The position numbers and the translations under genes are program-made. Source: a virus. From it: a stretch of 32,901 nucleotides of DNA. Positions 24,501 through 30,653 of the stretch are shown here, in pieces. Under the pieces are notes generated by a model that had not been told where the DNA came from, did no database searches, and saw only the letters and a program-made list of their open reading frames with translations. Numbering within the stretch: the stretch's first letter is position 1; each line of letters opens with the position of its first letter. The stretch spans positions 1-32,901 of IMG/VR virus record IMGVR_UViG_3300032116_000805; one strand, 5' to 3'.

Positions 24501-24783
24501 GACGGCAAGCCGCGCGTCCCAGTTGAACAGCTTGAACGAACCGAGCGACATGGGAACCTCCAAGGCCACCGTTGCACGTGGCGATGCCGAAATCAATGCC
24601 CGTGTCAAGAGCATGATGAATGAAATCGGCCCGGAGACGCGCCTGCCCTTCGAACAGGCCGACGGCACCATGAAAGAGATGACCGTGGCGGAGCGCATGG
24701 CCGAGGTCGAAAAGGTGAAGCGCGCGGCGGCCGAGCTCAACGATTGCATCGCCCGCAACGGCGGCGGAGGCAAGAACACATGA
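21556..24783 (+). CDS. Polyvalent ejection protein with DdrB/ParB-like and RelA/SpoT-like domains
   Basis: A 1075-residue frame from a GTG that overlaps the preceding stop. Residues about 1-250 are helical with a hydrophobic stretch near AVAFAAGIARQMADPVN. Residues about 300-475 match the DdrB-like ParB-fold domain of phage polyvalent proteins (ERGNLIVSHSADGTVNP, VVESGNGRTLSI, MAYTARSNISEVAKLS). A helical part follows. Residues about 785-890 look like a RelA/SpoT-type nucleotidyltransferase (VKRKGYNDIRRVTDVARAAV, GYADRKVMVR, LLAEVQL with the expected Glu870, and AGHQLYK). The last part (from about 925 to 998) is Ser/Pro-rich and opposite a convincing minus-strand gene, so the protein may really end near there. 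The tail after 24550 has its own ATG. Such proteins are thought to enter the cell with the DNA and protect it. Confidence 0.7.
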   Translation: MTDWNRAADDYLAELRRRPPARAPATIGEIWDTEWKATGLDTTFGVQRPMMDAYSELQERLTAITGKDLGTLARERRLDFLEGGFDGRVQTMGRIIDSLPDPQQKLLADYKDVRGRARMKAAEIEKQSADVAGATYGLSGHAVAFAAGIARQMADPVNILTAPIGGPAKGPVLKWLGKEFLIGAGVQAAQEPFIATRRQELGLETNSIENVLEAGIGQAGFAGILRGAAALIRAGKQGSNLPPVDITARDHEAVARHVEAQDIVMRQTGPSREAADALAQATAALNGQAPIAAAAPARSAAFSLEGPQRVVVNDQLAFNVRYAVVERGNLIVSHSADGTVNPAFPAEIQPRDRATMELRQQVQTIAGTLEPSWLTTSPNAQFGAPIVSDRGVVESGNGRTLSIGLAYERFPDRAQAYRDELERLGFDTSAFEQPVLVRIRQDELTPQQLMAYTARSNISEVAKLSVPEQAALDARNLHGGILESYQGGDLTLARNAEFVRRFIQELVPVADQSAFIAGGRPTEAGIARMQGALIARAWQDARMVREIAENPNPTSVTILRAFADTAPQISRLRAAIEEGRVDGGADIVSPLKSAFDLVERARIEGRKLSMLVNQSDVETGAVRDDVRAAVRLFFRNDELTVPAGRETIEARILDAVDRAIMSQAGGLFDEAIDPAAILRAARFATEPFAELSPTERARLLSEAAGGKDVATGRLDAEAARSTEQPAPEAGALLEAPVQTPAQVLAFEQARLEQPFTDLDTLFALAPASQKELVEALRATGLGTVKDPGIKARDGGRGVEAKVKRKGYNDIRRVTDVARAAVIVKDPADAQAVVQALASRFTIWDEGWAVTGIGYADRKVMVRTSNGLLAEVQLLEESMANAKKAGHQLYKQRGAAMVEGDVAKAQQIREQELQYWGGIQAALPTDWRLALGLEPKASISAPNAAVANASSIGRPSSSISAELTGSQPRSLVSTNPSSVASSTTASRASQLNSLNEPSDMGTSKATVARGDAEINARVKSMMNEIGPETRLPFEQADGTMKEMTVAERMAEVEKVKRAAAELNDCIARNGGGGKNT
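24309..24551 (-). CDS. Short minus-strand gene nested in the polyvalent frame
   Basis: An 80-residue protein starting MSLGSFKLFNWDARLAVVDE, with GGAGG six bases before the ATG. Its codons are the GC-ending ones used by neighbouring genes and it reads as an ordinary mixed sequence (GFVLTKERGWLPVSSADIEL, DGRPIDEAFATAAFGAEI). The opposite plus-strand reading of the same bases is Ser-rich, with rare codons such as ATA, TCA and ACA. Both signs favour coding on the minus strand. It has no membrane segment and no recognised family. It is the only leftward gene in the virion block, which suggests a moron-type gene with its own control or an exclusion function. Confidence 0.6.
   Translation of the reverse strand: MSLGSFKLFNWDARLAVVDEATLEGFVLTKERGWLPVSSADIELDGRPIDEAFATAAFGAEIEAFGSSPSAKRQSVGNAA
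24550..24783 (+). CDS. Possible separate small gene at the polyvalent 3' end
   Basis: If the minus-strand gene interrupts the polyvalent frame, the remaining plus-strand piece can start at its own ATG (24550) and give a 77-residue protein, MGTSKATVARGDAEINARVK onward, ending NDCIARNGGGGKNT. The composition is charged and helical (MTVAERMAEVEKVKRAAAEL), with normal codons, unlike the Ser-rich stretch just before. The ribosome binding site is weak. Its stop overlaps the next ATG as ATGA. It could equally be the C-terminal part of the longer protein. Confidence 0.4.
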   Translation: MGTSKATVARGDAEINARVKSMMNEIGPETRLPFEQADGTMKEMTVAERMAEVEKVKRAAAELNDCIARNGGGGKNT

Positions 24784-27380
24784 GCGTCTTCACCTGCTTC
24801 ACCGCCAAAATCGAAAAGGGCATCGTCGATCGCGAGCTCGGCCAGGGCTTGCTCGACAGCATCGCCGAGACGGAGCTCGAGCTCGGCAAGCGCCTTGCGC
24901 GTCATGAGGCCGCGCTAGAAGCCGCCACGGAAAAGGCGACCGAAGTTGCCGCGTTCGCCGCGCGGGAAACCGAGCGCGCCATGCTGCAGATTGAGGCGCA
25001 GCTCAATGTGCTGAAAACCGTGCAGCGTGCCGAGGAGGCCCTCAACCAGCGCCGCGACCAGAACAAGGCGCCGTTCTGGCTTCGGGATCCGCGCAAGAGC
25101 GCGCTCTATTCGGCCATGCGCGCGCTGCTCACGCGCGACGGTGCGGAGCTCGTGCCCGGGACGCCCTCGGTCTATTACATGGCCCGCAACATCCGCGGCC
25201 AGGCGCATGCGCTCTTCACCGATGGCATCGAGGCTCTCCGTCCCACCATGGCCGGGTTCAAGCAGCAGAGCGCGCTCGAGCTCGAAGTGCTGCAGGCGAT
25301 CAAGGACAAGGGCGCGGCCGTCTCGGATCGAGCCTCGGCCATTGCCAAGAGCTGGCATGATACAGCGGAAATGCTGCGCACGGCGTTCGTGAATGCCGGC
25401 GGCGAGCTGCCCTATCGGCAGGATTGGGGCTTGCCCAACCCGGTGCATGACACGCTGAAGATCCGCTCGGTTCAGCGCGAGGAATGGATCTCCTTCGTCA
25501 AGCCTCTACTCGCGCGCGACGCCATGCTCTCGTTCGACACGGGCAAGCCCATCGGCCCGTCAAAGCTTAACCGCCTCCTCGAGGAGATGTATGAGAACGT
25601 AGCGACGGGCGGCCGCGCCGATGGGCCGAGTTCCGCCTTCACCGGCGCCGGTGCGCTTGCCAAGCGCCGCAATGAGCACCGCTTCCTCGTCTTCAAGGAT
25701 GCCGAGAGCTGGGCCGCCTATGACGAGAAATTCGGCGCCGGCCGCGGCGTCTATGAGACGATGATGAACCACATCGAGAACATGGCCGAGGACATCGCCA
25801 TGCTCCGCGTGCTCGGCCCCAATCCCGAGGCCACCAAACGCTTCATGCTCTCGATGTTCGACCGGCAAGCCGCGCGCATGACGCGCCAGGCCGAAGCCGG
25901 CGCGCCCGATGCCGCCAAAGCGCAAGCCTACAAGGACAACGCGAAGATCGCCTCCGGCATCGCCAGGGGCAAGCGCGCCTTCGAGAACCTCTGGGCCGAG
26001 GTCACCGGCGCCAACAAGGTGCCGGTCAATATCGAACAGGCGCATTTCTGGAGCGAGGTGCGCTCCGGCCTGGTCGGCTCACAGATGGGCTCGGCCATCC
26101 TGTCCTCGATCACCGATCCGGCGCTGATGACCATGATTGCCCGGTTCAACGACATTCCGGCGGCCAATGTGATCCGCCGCGCCGTGGCCGGCATGGCCGA
26201 TGGCGGCTTCGAGTTGAATGCCGCGCAGCTCAGCCTCGTGGCAGACAGCGCCGCCATGCGGATCCGCGCCAATGACCAGTTCATGGGCGAGACGATGCGC
26301 ACCGGCACCATGGCCAAGATCGCCTCCGGCGTGATCCAGCTTTCCGGCTTGCGCCGCTGGACGGGCGTGCTGCGCTCGGCCTTCGGCATGGAGATGATGG
26401 CAACGGCCGCCGCGCGCCTCGAAACGCCCCATGCGAAACTGCCGCAGGGCTTCCGCGACATGCTGGGCCGCTATGGCATCGGCGCCGAGGAATGGGCCGT
26501 GATGCAGCAGGCCACGCCGAACGAGCCGCGCCCCGGCGGCAAGTTCCTGACCGCCGCCGATCTCCGGATGATGGACAGCTCCAAGGCCCGGGACATCGCC
26601 GATCGCTGGCAGCGCGCCATTGACGAAGAAATGGATTACGCCGTCATCGAGGGCGACCCCGAAACGCGCGCGCTCATGTATGGCCAGAGCCAGCCCGGCA
26701 CGGCCGAAGGCGAGCTCCGCCGCGCCGTCGGGCAATACAAGGGCTTCCCCATCACCTTCGCGCTCCTGCATTTCGGCCGCGCCATGGCGCGCGGCAATGA
26801 CAGCTCGCGGCTGACCCATGCGGCGCTGACCTTCGGCGCGCTCTGGGCCATGGGCATGGTGGCCATGCAGGCAAAGGAAATCGCCAAGGGGCGCGACCCC
26901 ATCAGCATGGACCCCACGACGCCGATCGGCATCCGCGCCTGGGGCGCGGCGGCGCTGCAGGGCGGCGGTTTCGGCATCTTCGGCGACTTCCTGTTCATGG
27001 ATCAGACGCGCCAGGGCGCGTCCCTCGCCTCAACGCTGGCCGGCCCCAGCTTCGCCGCGGTCGAGAAGGTCTTCGGCGACTTCCTGATGGCCAATGTGCA
27101 GCGCGCCTGGAAAGGTCAGGAGACCCATTTCGGCGGCGATGCGCTTTATGCCGCGGCCGGCCTTTTGCCAGGGGCGAACCTCTGGTATCTCAGAACTGCA
27201 TTCCAGCGTGGTGTGGTCGATCAACTCGCCCTGATGATCGACGAAAGAACGCCGCAGCGTTTCGAGAGGATCGAGCGCGAGGCGCAGAAGAACTGGGGAC
27301 AAAGCTTCTGGTGGGAGCCCGGCCGCGTGGAACCGCGCCGTTCGCCCAACATAGGCGCCGCGTTCGGAGGTGGCCCCTAA
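24780..27380 (+). CDS. Large internal virion (ejection) protein
   Basis: An 866-residue protein starting MSVFTCFTAKIEKGIVDREL. The first 110 residues are a long charged coiled coil (ALEAATEKATEVAAFAARET). The middle is mixed helical with no enzymatic motif that I can name. Residues about 420-520 and 650-740 contain hydrophobic, Met/Gly-rich stretches (LVGSQMGSAILSSITDPALM, THAALTFGALWAMGMVAMQA) that may enter the membrane during DNA ejection. The last 70 residues include a QRAWKGQETHFGGDAL stretch. It ends the ejection-protein group, a position matching the last internal protein of related podoviruses. The start overlaps the preceding stop as ATGA. Confidence 0.7.
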   Translation: MSVFTCFTAKIEKGIVDRELGQGLLDSIAETELELGKRLARHEAALEAATEKATEVAAFAARETERAMLQIEAQLNVLKTVQRAEEALNQRRDQNKAPFWLRDPRKSALYSAMRALLTRDGAELVPGTPSVYYMARNIRGQAHALFTDGIEALRPTMAGFKQQSALELEVLQAIKDKGAAVSDRASAIAKSWHDTAEMLRTAFVNAGGELPYRQDWGLPNPVHDTLKIRSVQREEWISFVKPLLARDAMLSFDTGKPIGPSKLNRLLEEMYENVATGGRADGPSSAFTGAGALAKRRNEHRFLVFKDAESWAAYDEKFGAGRGVYETMMNHIENMAEDIAMLRVLGPNPEATKRFMLSMFDRQAARMTRQAEAGAPDAAKAQAYKDNAKIASGIARGKRAFENLWAEVTGANKVPVNIEQAHFWSEVRSGLVGSQMGSAILSSITDPALMTMIARFNDIPAANVIRRAVAGMADGGFELNAAQLSLVADSAAMRIRANDQFMGETMRTGTMAKIASGVIQLSGLRRWTGVLRSAFGMEMMATAAARLETPHAKLPQGFRDMLGRYGIGAEEWAVMQQATPNEPRPGGKFLTAADLRMMDSSKARDIADRWQRAIDEEMDYAVIEGDPETRALMYGQSQPGTAEGELRRAVGQYKGFPITFALLHFGRAMARGNDSSRLTHAALTFGALWAMGMVAMQAKEIAKGRDPISMDPTTPIGIRAWGAAALQGGGFGIFGDFLFMDQTRQGASLASTLAGPSFAAVEKVFGDFLMANVQRAWKGQETHFGGDALYAAAGLLPGANLWYLRTAFQRGVVDQLALMIDERTPQRFERIEREAQKNWGQSFWWEPGRVEPRRSPNIGAAFGGGP

Positions 27381-27392
27381 GCCCGATCCGGA

Positions 27393-27411
27393 CGCCCTCT
27401 CCCCGAGGGCG
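27393..27411 (+). promoter_or_regulatory. Hairpin covering the tail-fibre ribosome binding site
   Basis: CGCCCTC (27393-27399) pairs perfectly with GAGGGCG (27405-27411) around TCCCC, and the ATG follows at 27414. The 3' arm contains the only purine-rich ribosome binding site (GAGGG), so folding would hide it. This could hold tail-fibre translation below that of the ejection proteins, or end transcription weakly. Confidence 0.45.
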
Positions 27412-27413
27412 AC

Positions 27414-28922
27414 ATGACTGTCACTTCCGAGCTTTCCGCGGTTGAACGCAGCTGGACCGGTGTGGAAACCGTGTTCGACACCGGGTTCAAAGCCCGTGAC
27501 GCCACGCATTGCAGCGTTTCGGTCGGCGCCACCGTGCTCGTGCGCGGCACGCAATACACCAGCGTTCTTGCGGCCGGCGGCGTTCTGCAGATCCTGCCGC
27601 TGGCCGGCATGCCGGCCGCGCCGGCCACGTTGCTCATCGAGCGCGTGACGCCAGCCACCCAGGAAACCGATCTCGTCAATGGCGACACCTGGGATATGGA
27701 GGCATTCGAGCGCGAGCTCGACAGCAATGCCATGCGCGATGCCGAAACCCGGCGCATTTCCAGCCTCGCGAGCAGCGCCGCCACCACTGCGCTGGCGGCC
27801 GCGCAGCAGGCGCTCGAGGGCGTGGTGGCGGCCGTCGCCGGCGTCTCCTTCTTCAATGGGCGCACCGGCAATGTCATCCCGCAGGCCGGCGATTACACCG
27901 CCGCCCAGGTGACGAACGCGGCCGCGACCAATGCCACCAACACCTTCACGGCGGACCAGCAGATTGCCAAGGCCAACCCGACGGCGACCCTCAACAAGGC
28001 CGCATCGGGGCAGGTGAACGCCCTGCGGGGCCTGACCAACAACGTGCTGCGCTGGGCGCTCCGGCTCGGCAACAGCACGGCCGAGGCGGGAGCCAATGCC
28101 GGAAGCGATTACGAGGAAGTCAGCGCCGACGATGCCGGCATCGAGACCGTGCGCCGGCGCGTCCGCCGCTCGGATGGCTACAACACTTTCTTCGGCTCCG
28201 TGGAAATCGGTTCGCCCGGCGCGGGCCATTCGGTGCTGCTGCGGCGCTTCGGCACCACCATCGGCGCCCAGTTCGATTTCGAGATCCCCAGTTCAGGCTC
28301 GGCGCTGAATGGCCCGGTGCGCGTGCGCGTCTTCGGCAACACGCTCGAGATCGCGGAAGGCGGCGGGACGCTGCGCGGCGTCCGCCTCGACCTCACCGCC
28401 GCCGCCGCCAATGCCGCCTCCGATCTTGTGCATGCCGGCAACATCGACGCCATCCTTGGTGCCCGGCTTACGCCAGTTGCTACAACAAGCGGTACGCAAG
28501 TAGATTTTACGAACTTGCCCGCTGGCATTAATGAAATTGTCGTGCCTTTCGATGGGGTTTCCCTGAATGGCACAGATCATTTGCTGGTGCAGATTGGAAC
28601 AAGCAGCGGAATGGAGGTTGCCGGATACGTTTCGACATCGGTACTTGCGTTCGGAGGAAACGGTGTTCAAGCTATTAATAACACAACCGGATTTGTTCTT
28701 TTCGGTGGATCAACTGCAAACATTGTTTCTGGACACATGACTATTCGGCGCATGAGTGGAAACAAATGGACGCAAAGCCATACTAATTTGAGTTCTCCTA
28801 CTTCGGGCCACTTTGGTGCGGGAGTTAAAACTCTTGCAGGCGAAATTACCAGCGTTCGTATTTTGGCAACAGGCGCAAACACATTTGACGCTGGCTCAGT
28901 CAATATCAGCTATACTCGGTGA
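27414..28922 (+). CDS. Tail fibre / receptor-binding protein
   Basis: A 502-residue protein. Residues about 1-110 match the N-terminal domain of T7-type fibres that fixes the fibre to the tail (VETVFDTGFKARDATHCSVS, LLIERVTPATQETDLVNGD, WDMEAFERELD). A coiled Ala-rich part follows (SLASSAATTALAAAQQALEG), then beta-rich shaft segments. From about residue 352 (base 28470) the DNA turns AT-rich and the codons change, encoding a small beta-rich tip (VDFTNLPAGINEIVVPFDGV, GTDHLLVQIGTSSGMEVAGY) of a kind that recurs at the ends of many phage fibres. The tip should bind the host surface; the base change suggests exchange by recombination. Confidence 0.8.
   Translation: MTVTSELSAVERSWTGVETVFDTGFKARDATHCSVSVGATVLVRGTQYTSVLAAGGVLQILPLAGMPAAPATLLIERVTPATQETDLVNGDTWDMEAFERELDSNAMRDAETRRISSLASSAATTALAAAQQALEGVVAAVAGVSFFNGRTGNVIPQAGDYTAAQVTNAAATNATNTFTADQQIAKANPTATLNKAASGQVNALRGLTNNVLRWALRLGNSTAEAGANAGSDYEEVSADDAGIETVRRRVRRSDGYNTFFGSVEIGSPGAGHSVLLRRFGTTIGAQFDFEIPSSGSALNGPVRVRVFGNTLEIAEGGGTLRGVRLDLTAAAANAASDLVHAGNIDAILGARLTPVATTSGTQVDFTNLPAGINEIVVPFDGVSLNGTDHLLVQIGTSSGMEVAGYVSTSVLAFGGNGVQAINNTTGFVLFGGSTANIVSGHMTIRRMSGNKWTQSHTNLSSPTSGHFGAGVKTLAGEITSVRILATGANTFDAGSVNISYTR
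28470..28920 (+). other. AT-rich island encoding the fibre tip
   Basis: Base composition and codon choice change sharply near 28470 within one reading frame: codons such as ATT, AAT, ACA, TTT and GTT become frequent, while the DNA on both sides favours G/C at third positions. The composition returns to GC-rich with the endolysin gene at 28932. This marks a recently acquired receptor-binding module. No terminal repeats or transposase were seen. Confidence 0.7.
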
Positions 28923-28931
28923 GGTAAGGCG

Positions 28932-29669
28932 ATGCGAGCAACCCTCGAAGCCTTCATGCCCACGCTTTACAAGCACGAGGGCGGCTATTCCGACCACAAG
29001 CGCGATCCGGGTGGCGCGACCAATTTCGGCATTACGCTGGCCACGTTGCGCGAGTGGCGCGGGCGCCCCGTGACAAAAGACGATGTGCGCACCATGCAGC
29101 GCAGCGAGGCCGATGCGATCTATCACGCCCATTACTGGAACCGCATCGACGGAGACAGCCTCCTGGCCGGGCCGGATGCGGCCCTGTTCGATGTGGCGGT
29201 CAATTCCGGTGTCGGGCGCGCGCGCCAATGGAAATCGCTGCTGGCGGGGAAGAACGCGGTCGATGGCGTGAAGGCGGTATGCGCCCGCCGCCGCTCCTTC
29301 TTCCGGTCGCTCTCCACCTTCGATGTTTTCGGCAAGGGATGGATGCGCCGGGTCAATTCAGTCGAGGCATGGTCGCTCGCATGGGCCGTGCGCTGGCAGG
29401 GCGGGGCCGTGAAGCCCGTTCTCGAACAAGAGGCATCGCGGGCCAAGAAGCAATCGAACGCCAACGCCGGCGGCGCTGCGGCCACGGGCGGCGGTGTTGT
29501 GGCGGCTCCGCAGGCCGATGCGGTGGCGGGCGCCAACTGGCTCGCGATTGCCGCCGTGGGAGTTCCCATCGCGATCCTGCTCGGCTTCCTGATCTATCAG
29601 GCCGTCATGCAGGCCGACCGCGCAAGGGCCATGAACGCAAAGGCCATGAAGGAGATTGCTGATGGCTGA
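28932..29669 (+). CDS. Endolysin, glycoside hydrolase family 108, with C-terminal membrane anchor
   Basis: A 245-residue muramidase that should cut the glycan strands of peptidoglycan at lysis. The N-terminal catalytic domain has the GH108 signature KHEGGYSDHKRDPGGATNFG with Glu16, then the matching YWNRIDGDSL and FDVAVNSGVGRARQW. A disordered Ala/Gly linker (residues about 175-200) leads to a hydrophobic helix at about 201-225 (WLAIAAVGVPIAILLGFLIY) and a short charged tail. The anchor is at the C-terminus, not a signal-arrest helix at the N-terminus. It should stay on the cytoplasmic side until the holin acts. GAGGTAAGG precedes the ATG. It heads the lysis genes and overlaps the holin-like gene by 8 bases. 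Confidence 0.85.
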   Translation: MRATLEAFMPTLYKHEGGYSDHKRDPGGATNFGITLATLREWRGRPVTKDDVRTMQRSEADAIYHAHYWNRIDGDSLLAGPDAALFDVAVNSGVGRARQWKSLLAGKNAVDGVKAVCARRRSFFRSLSTFDVFGKGWMRRVNSVEAWSLAWAVRWQGGAVKPVLEQEASRAKKQSNANAGGAAATGGGVVAAPQADAVAGANWLAIAAVGVPIAILLGFLIYQAVMQADRARAMNAKAMKEIADG

Positions 29670-30210
29670 CATTCTCACGACCATCGCCAGAACGCTGGCA
29701 AAGCAGGGCGCGCCCGTTCTTGGCGGGCTGATCGGAACCGCCATCGGCGGGCCGGTTGGCGCTACCGTGGGCGGGCTTGCGGGCAAGGCCCTTGAGGCCG
29801 TTGCCGACGCGCTGGGCACTTCGAGCGATCCCGCGGCCGTGGCGGAGGCGCTGAAGAGGCCGGGCGCGACGGTGGCAGTGGCGCGCGTGGAGGCGCAAAC
29901 CGGTGAAATGATCCGGCTTTGGGAAATAGAGGCCCAACGCGCGAGTGATGCGCAGGCGGCTGAAATCGCGCAAGGCTTCACCGCCTGGCAGTTCTGGCGG
30001 AATTTCATTCAGGCCGTGGTGTGGGGCGGGTGGTTGATCCTGCTCATCGCCGCGATCTTCGGCGGCAATCTCGGCATCAAGGGCAACATGCCGATCGCTG
30101 AGATGGTGACGGCCTGGGGCTTGGTTTCGTCGCTCTGGATGGCCGTTTTCCATGGCGGGCATACGGCGAAGGAAGTGTTTTCCGCCTCGAAATGGGGGAA
30201 GACGCAATGA
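29662..30210 (+). CDS. Holin-like membrane protein
   Basis: A 182-residue protein starting MADILTTIARTLAKQGAPVL. A Gly-rich hydrophobic segment at about residues 18-45 (GLIGTAIGGPVGATVGGLAG) is followed by a soluble charged part and two clear membrane segments at about 114-136 (IQAVVWGGWLILLIAAIFGG) and 150-165 (VTAWGLVSSLWMAVFHGG). This layout matches the phage holin class with three membrane segments common in alphaproteobacterial phages and gene transfer agents, and the gene overlaps the endolysin gene. It should form the inner-membrane lesion that times lysis. Assignment is from topology and context. Confidence 0.7.
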   Translation: MADILTTIARTLAKQGAPVLGGLIGTAIGGPVGATVGGLAGKALEAVADALGTSSDPAAVAEALKRPGATVAVARVEAQTGEMIRLWEIEAQRASDAQAAEIAQGFTAWQFWRNFIQAVVWGGWLILLIAAIFGGNLGIKGNMPIAEMVTAWGLVSSLWMAVFHGGHTAKEVFSASKWGKTQ

Positions 30211-30374
30211 TCGCATCCCTCTTTCGAGCGGCGGCTTTGCTGGTGCTGCTGTCCGGTTGCGAAAGTCTGCCCGGCCCGAAAGCCCTGATGGTGAATGAAC
30301 CGGGGTTCGACGTTTCCAAGATCGCTGAGACAAACAAAGCCGGCATTGCCGCCGGATGCTGGAAAAGGAGATAG
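30207..30374 (+). CDS. Small lipoprotein of the lysis region (outer spanin candidate)
   Basis: A 55-residue protein with a classic lipoprotein signal: MIASLFRAAALLVLLSGC, where LSGC is the lipobox and Cys18 would be acylated. The mature part is only 37 residues (CESLPGPKALMVNEPGFD onward). Size, lipobox and location next to endolysin and holin fit an Rz1-like outer-membrane spanin, although the Pro content is modest. The coiled-coil membrane protein at 32318 could be the inner partner, but it lies 2 kb away. Its ATG overlaps the holin-like stop (ATGA). Confidence 0.6.
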   Translation: MIASLFRAAALLVLLSGCESLPGPKALMVNEPGFDVSKIAETNKAGIAAGCWKRR

Positions 30375-30377
30375 AAA

Positions 30378-30653
30378 ATGCCTGCACCCGACCGCTTCGG
30401 CCTTTCGCGCCTGGAGCTGCACAGCCCTCTCGCCATCGGCTTTCCCATCACGCCGAATGACAGCAACGATCTTTCCCAGATGACGCGGGAAATGTTCTTC
30501 GCCGGCGCGGGCAATGTGCGCGTGACCTGGGCCGGCCAGCCCGATGGCACGTTCTCCACCCATGCCGTGCTCGCCGGCGAGCGTGTCGCCTGGCGCGTGA
30601 GCCGCGTCTGGGCCACCGGCACCACGGCCACCGGCATCGAGGGCTTTGCATGA
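30378..30653 (+). CDS. Spike base protein family (gene transfer agent rcc01079-like)
   Basis: A 91-residue protein starting MPAPDRFGLSRLELHSPLAI. The end VSRVWATGTTATGIEGF and the middle FFAGAGNVRVTWAGQPDGTF match the short beta-rich spike base family first described from the Rhodobacter gene transfer agent (RCAP_rcc01079). Such proteins attach head or tail spikes. The gene lies before the SGNH-like spike protein and overlaps it by ATGA, which fits a base plus spike pair. Family recognition is from memory of the conserved C-terminal motif. Confidence 0.65.
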   Translation: MPAPDRFGLSRLELHSPLAIGFPITPNDSNDLSQMTREMFFAGAGNVRVTWAGQPDGTFSTHAVLAGERVAWRVSRVWATGTTATGIEGFA

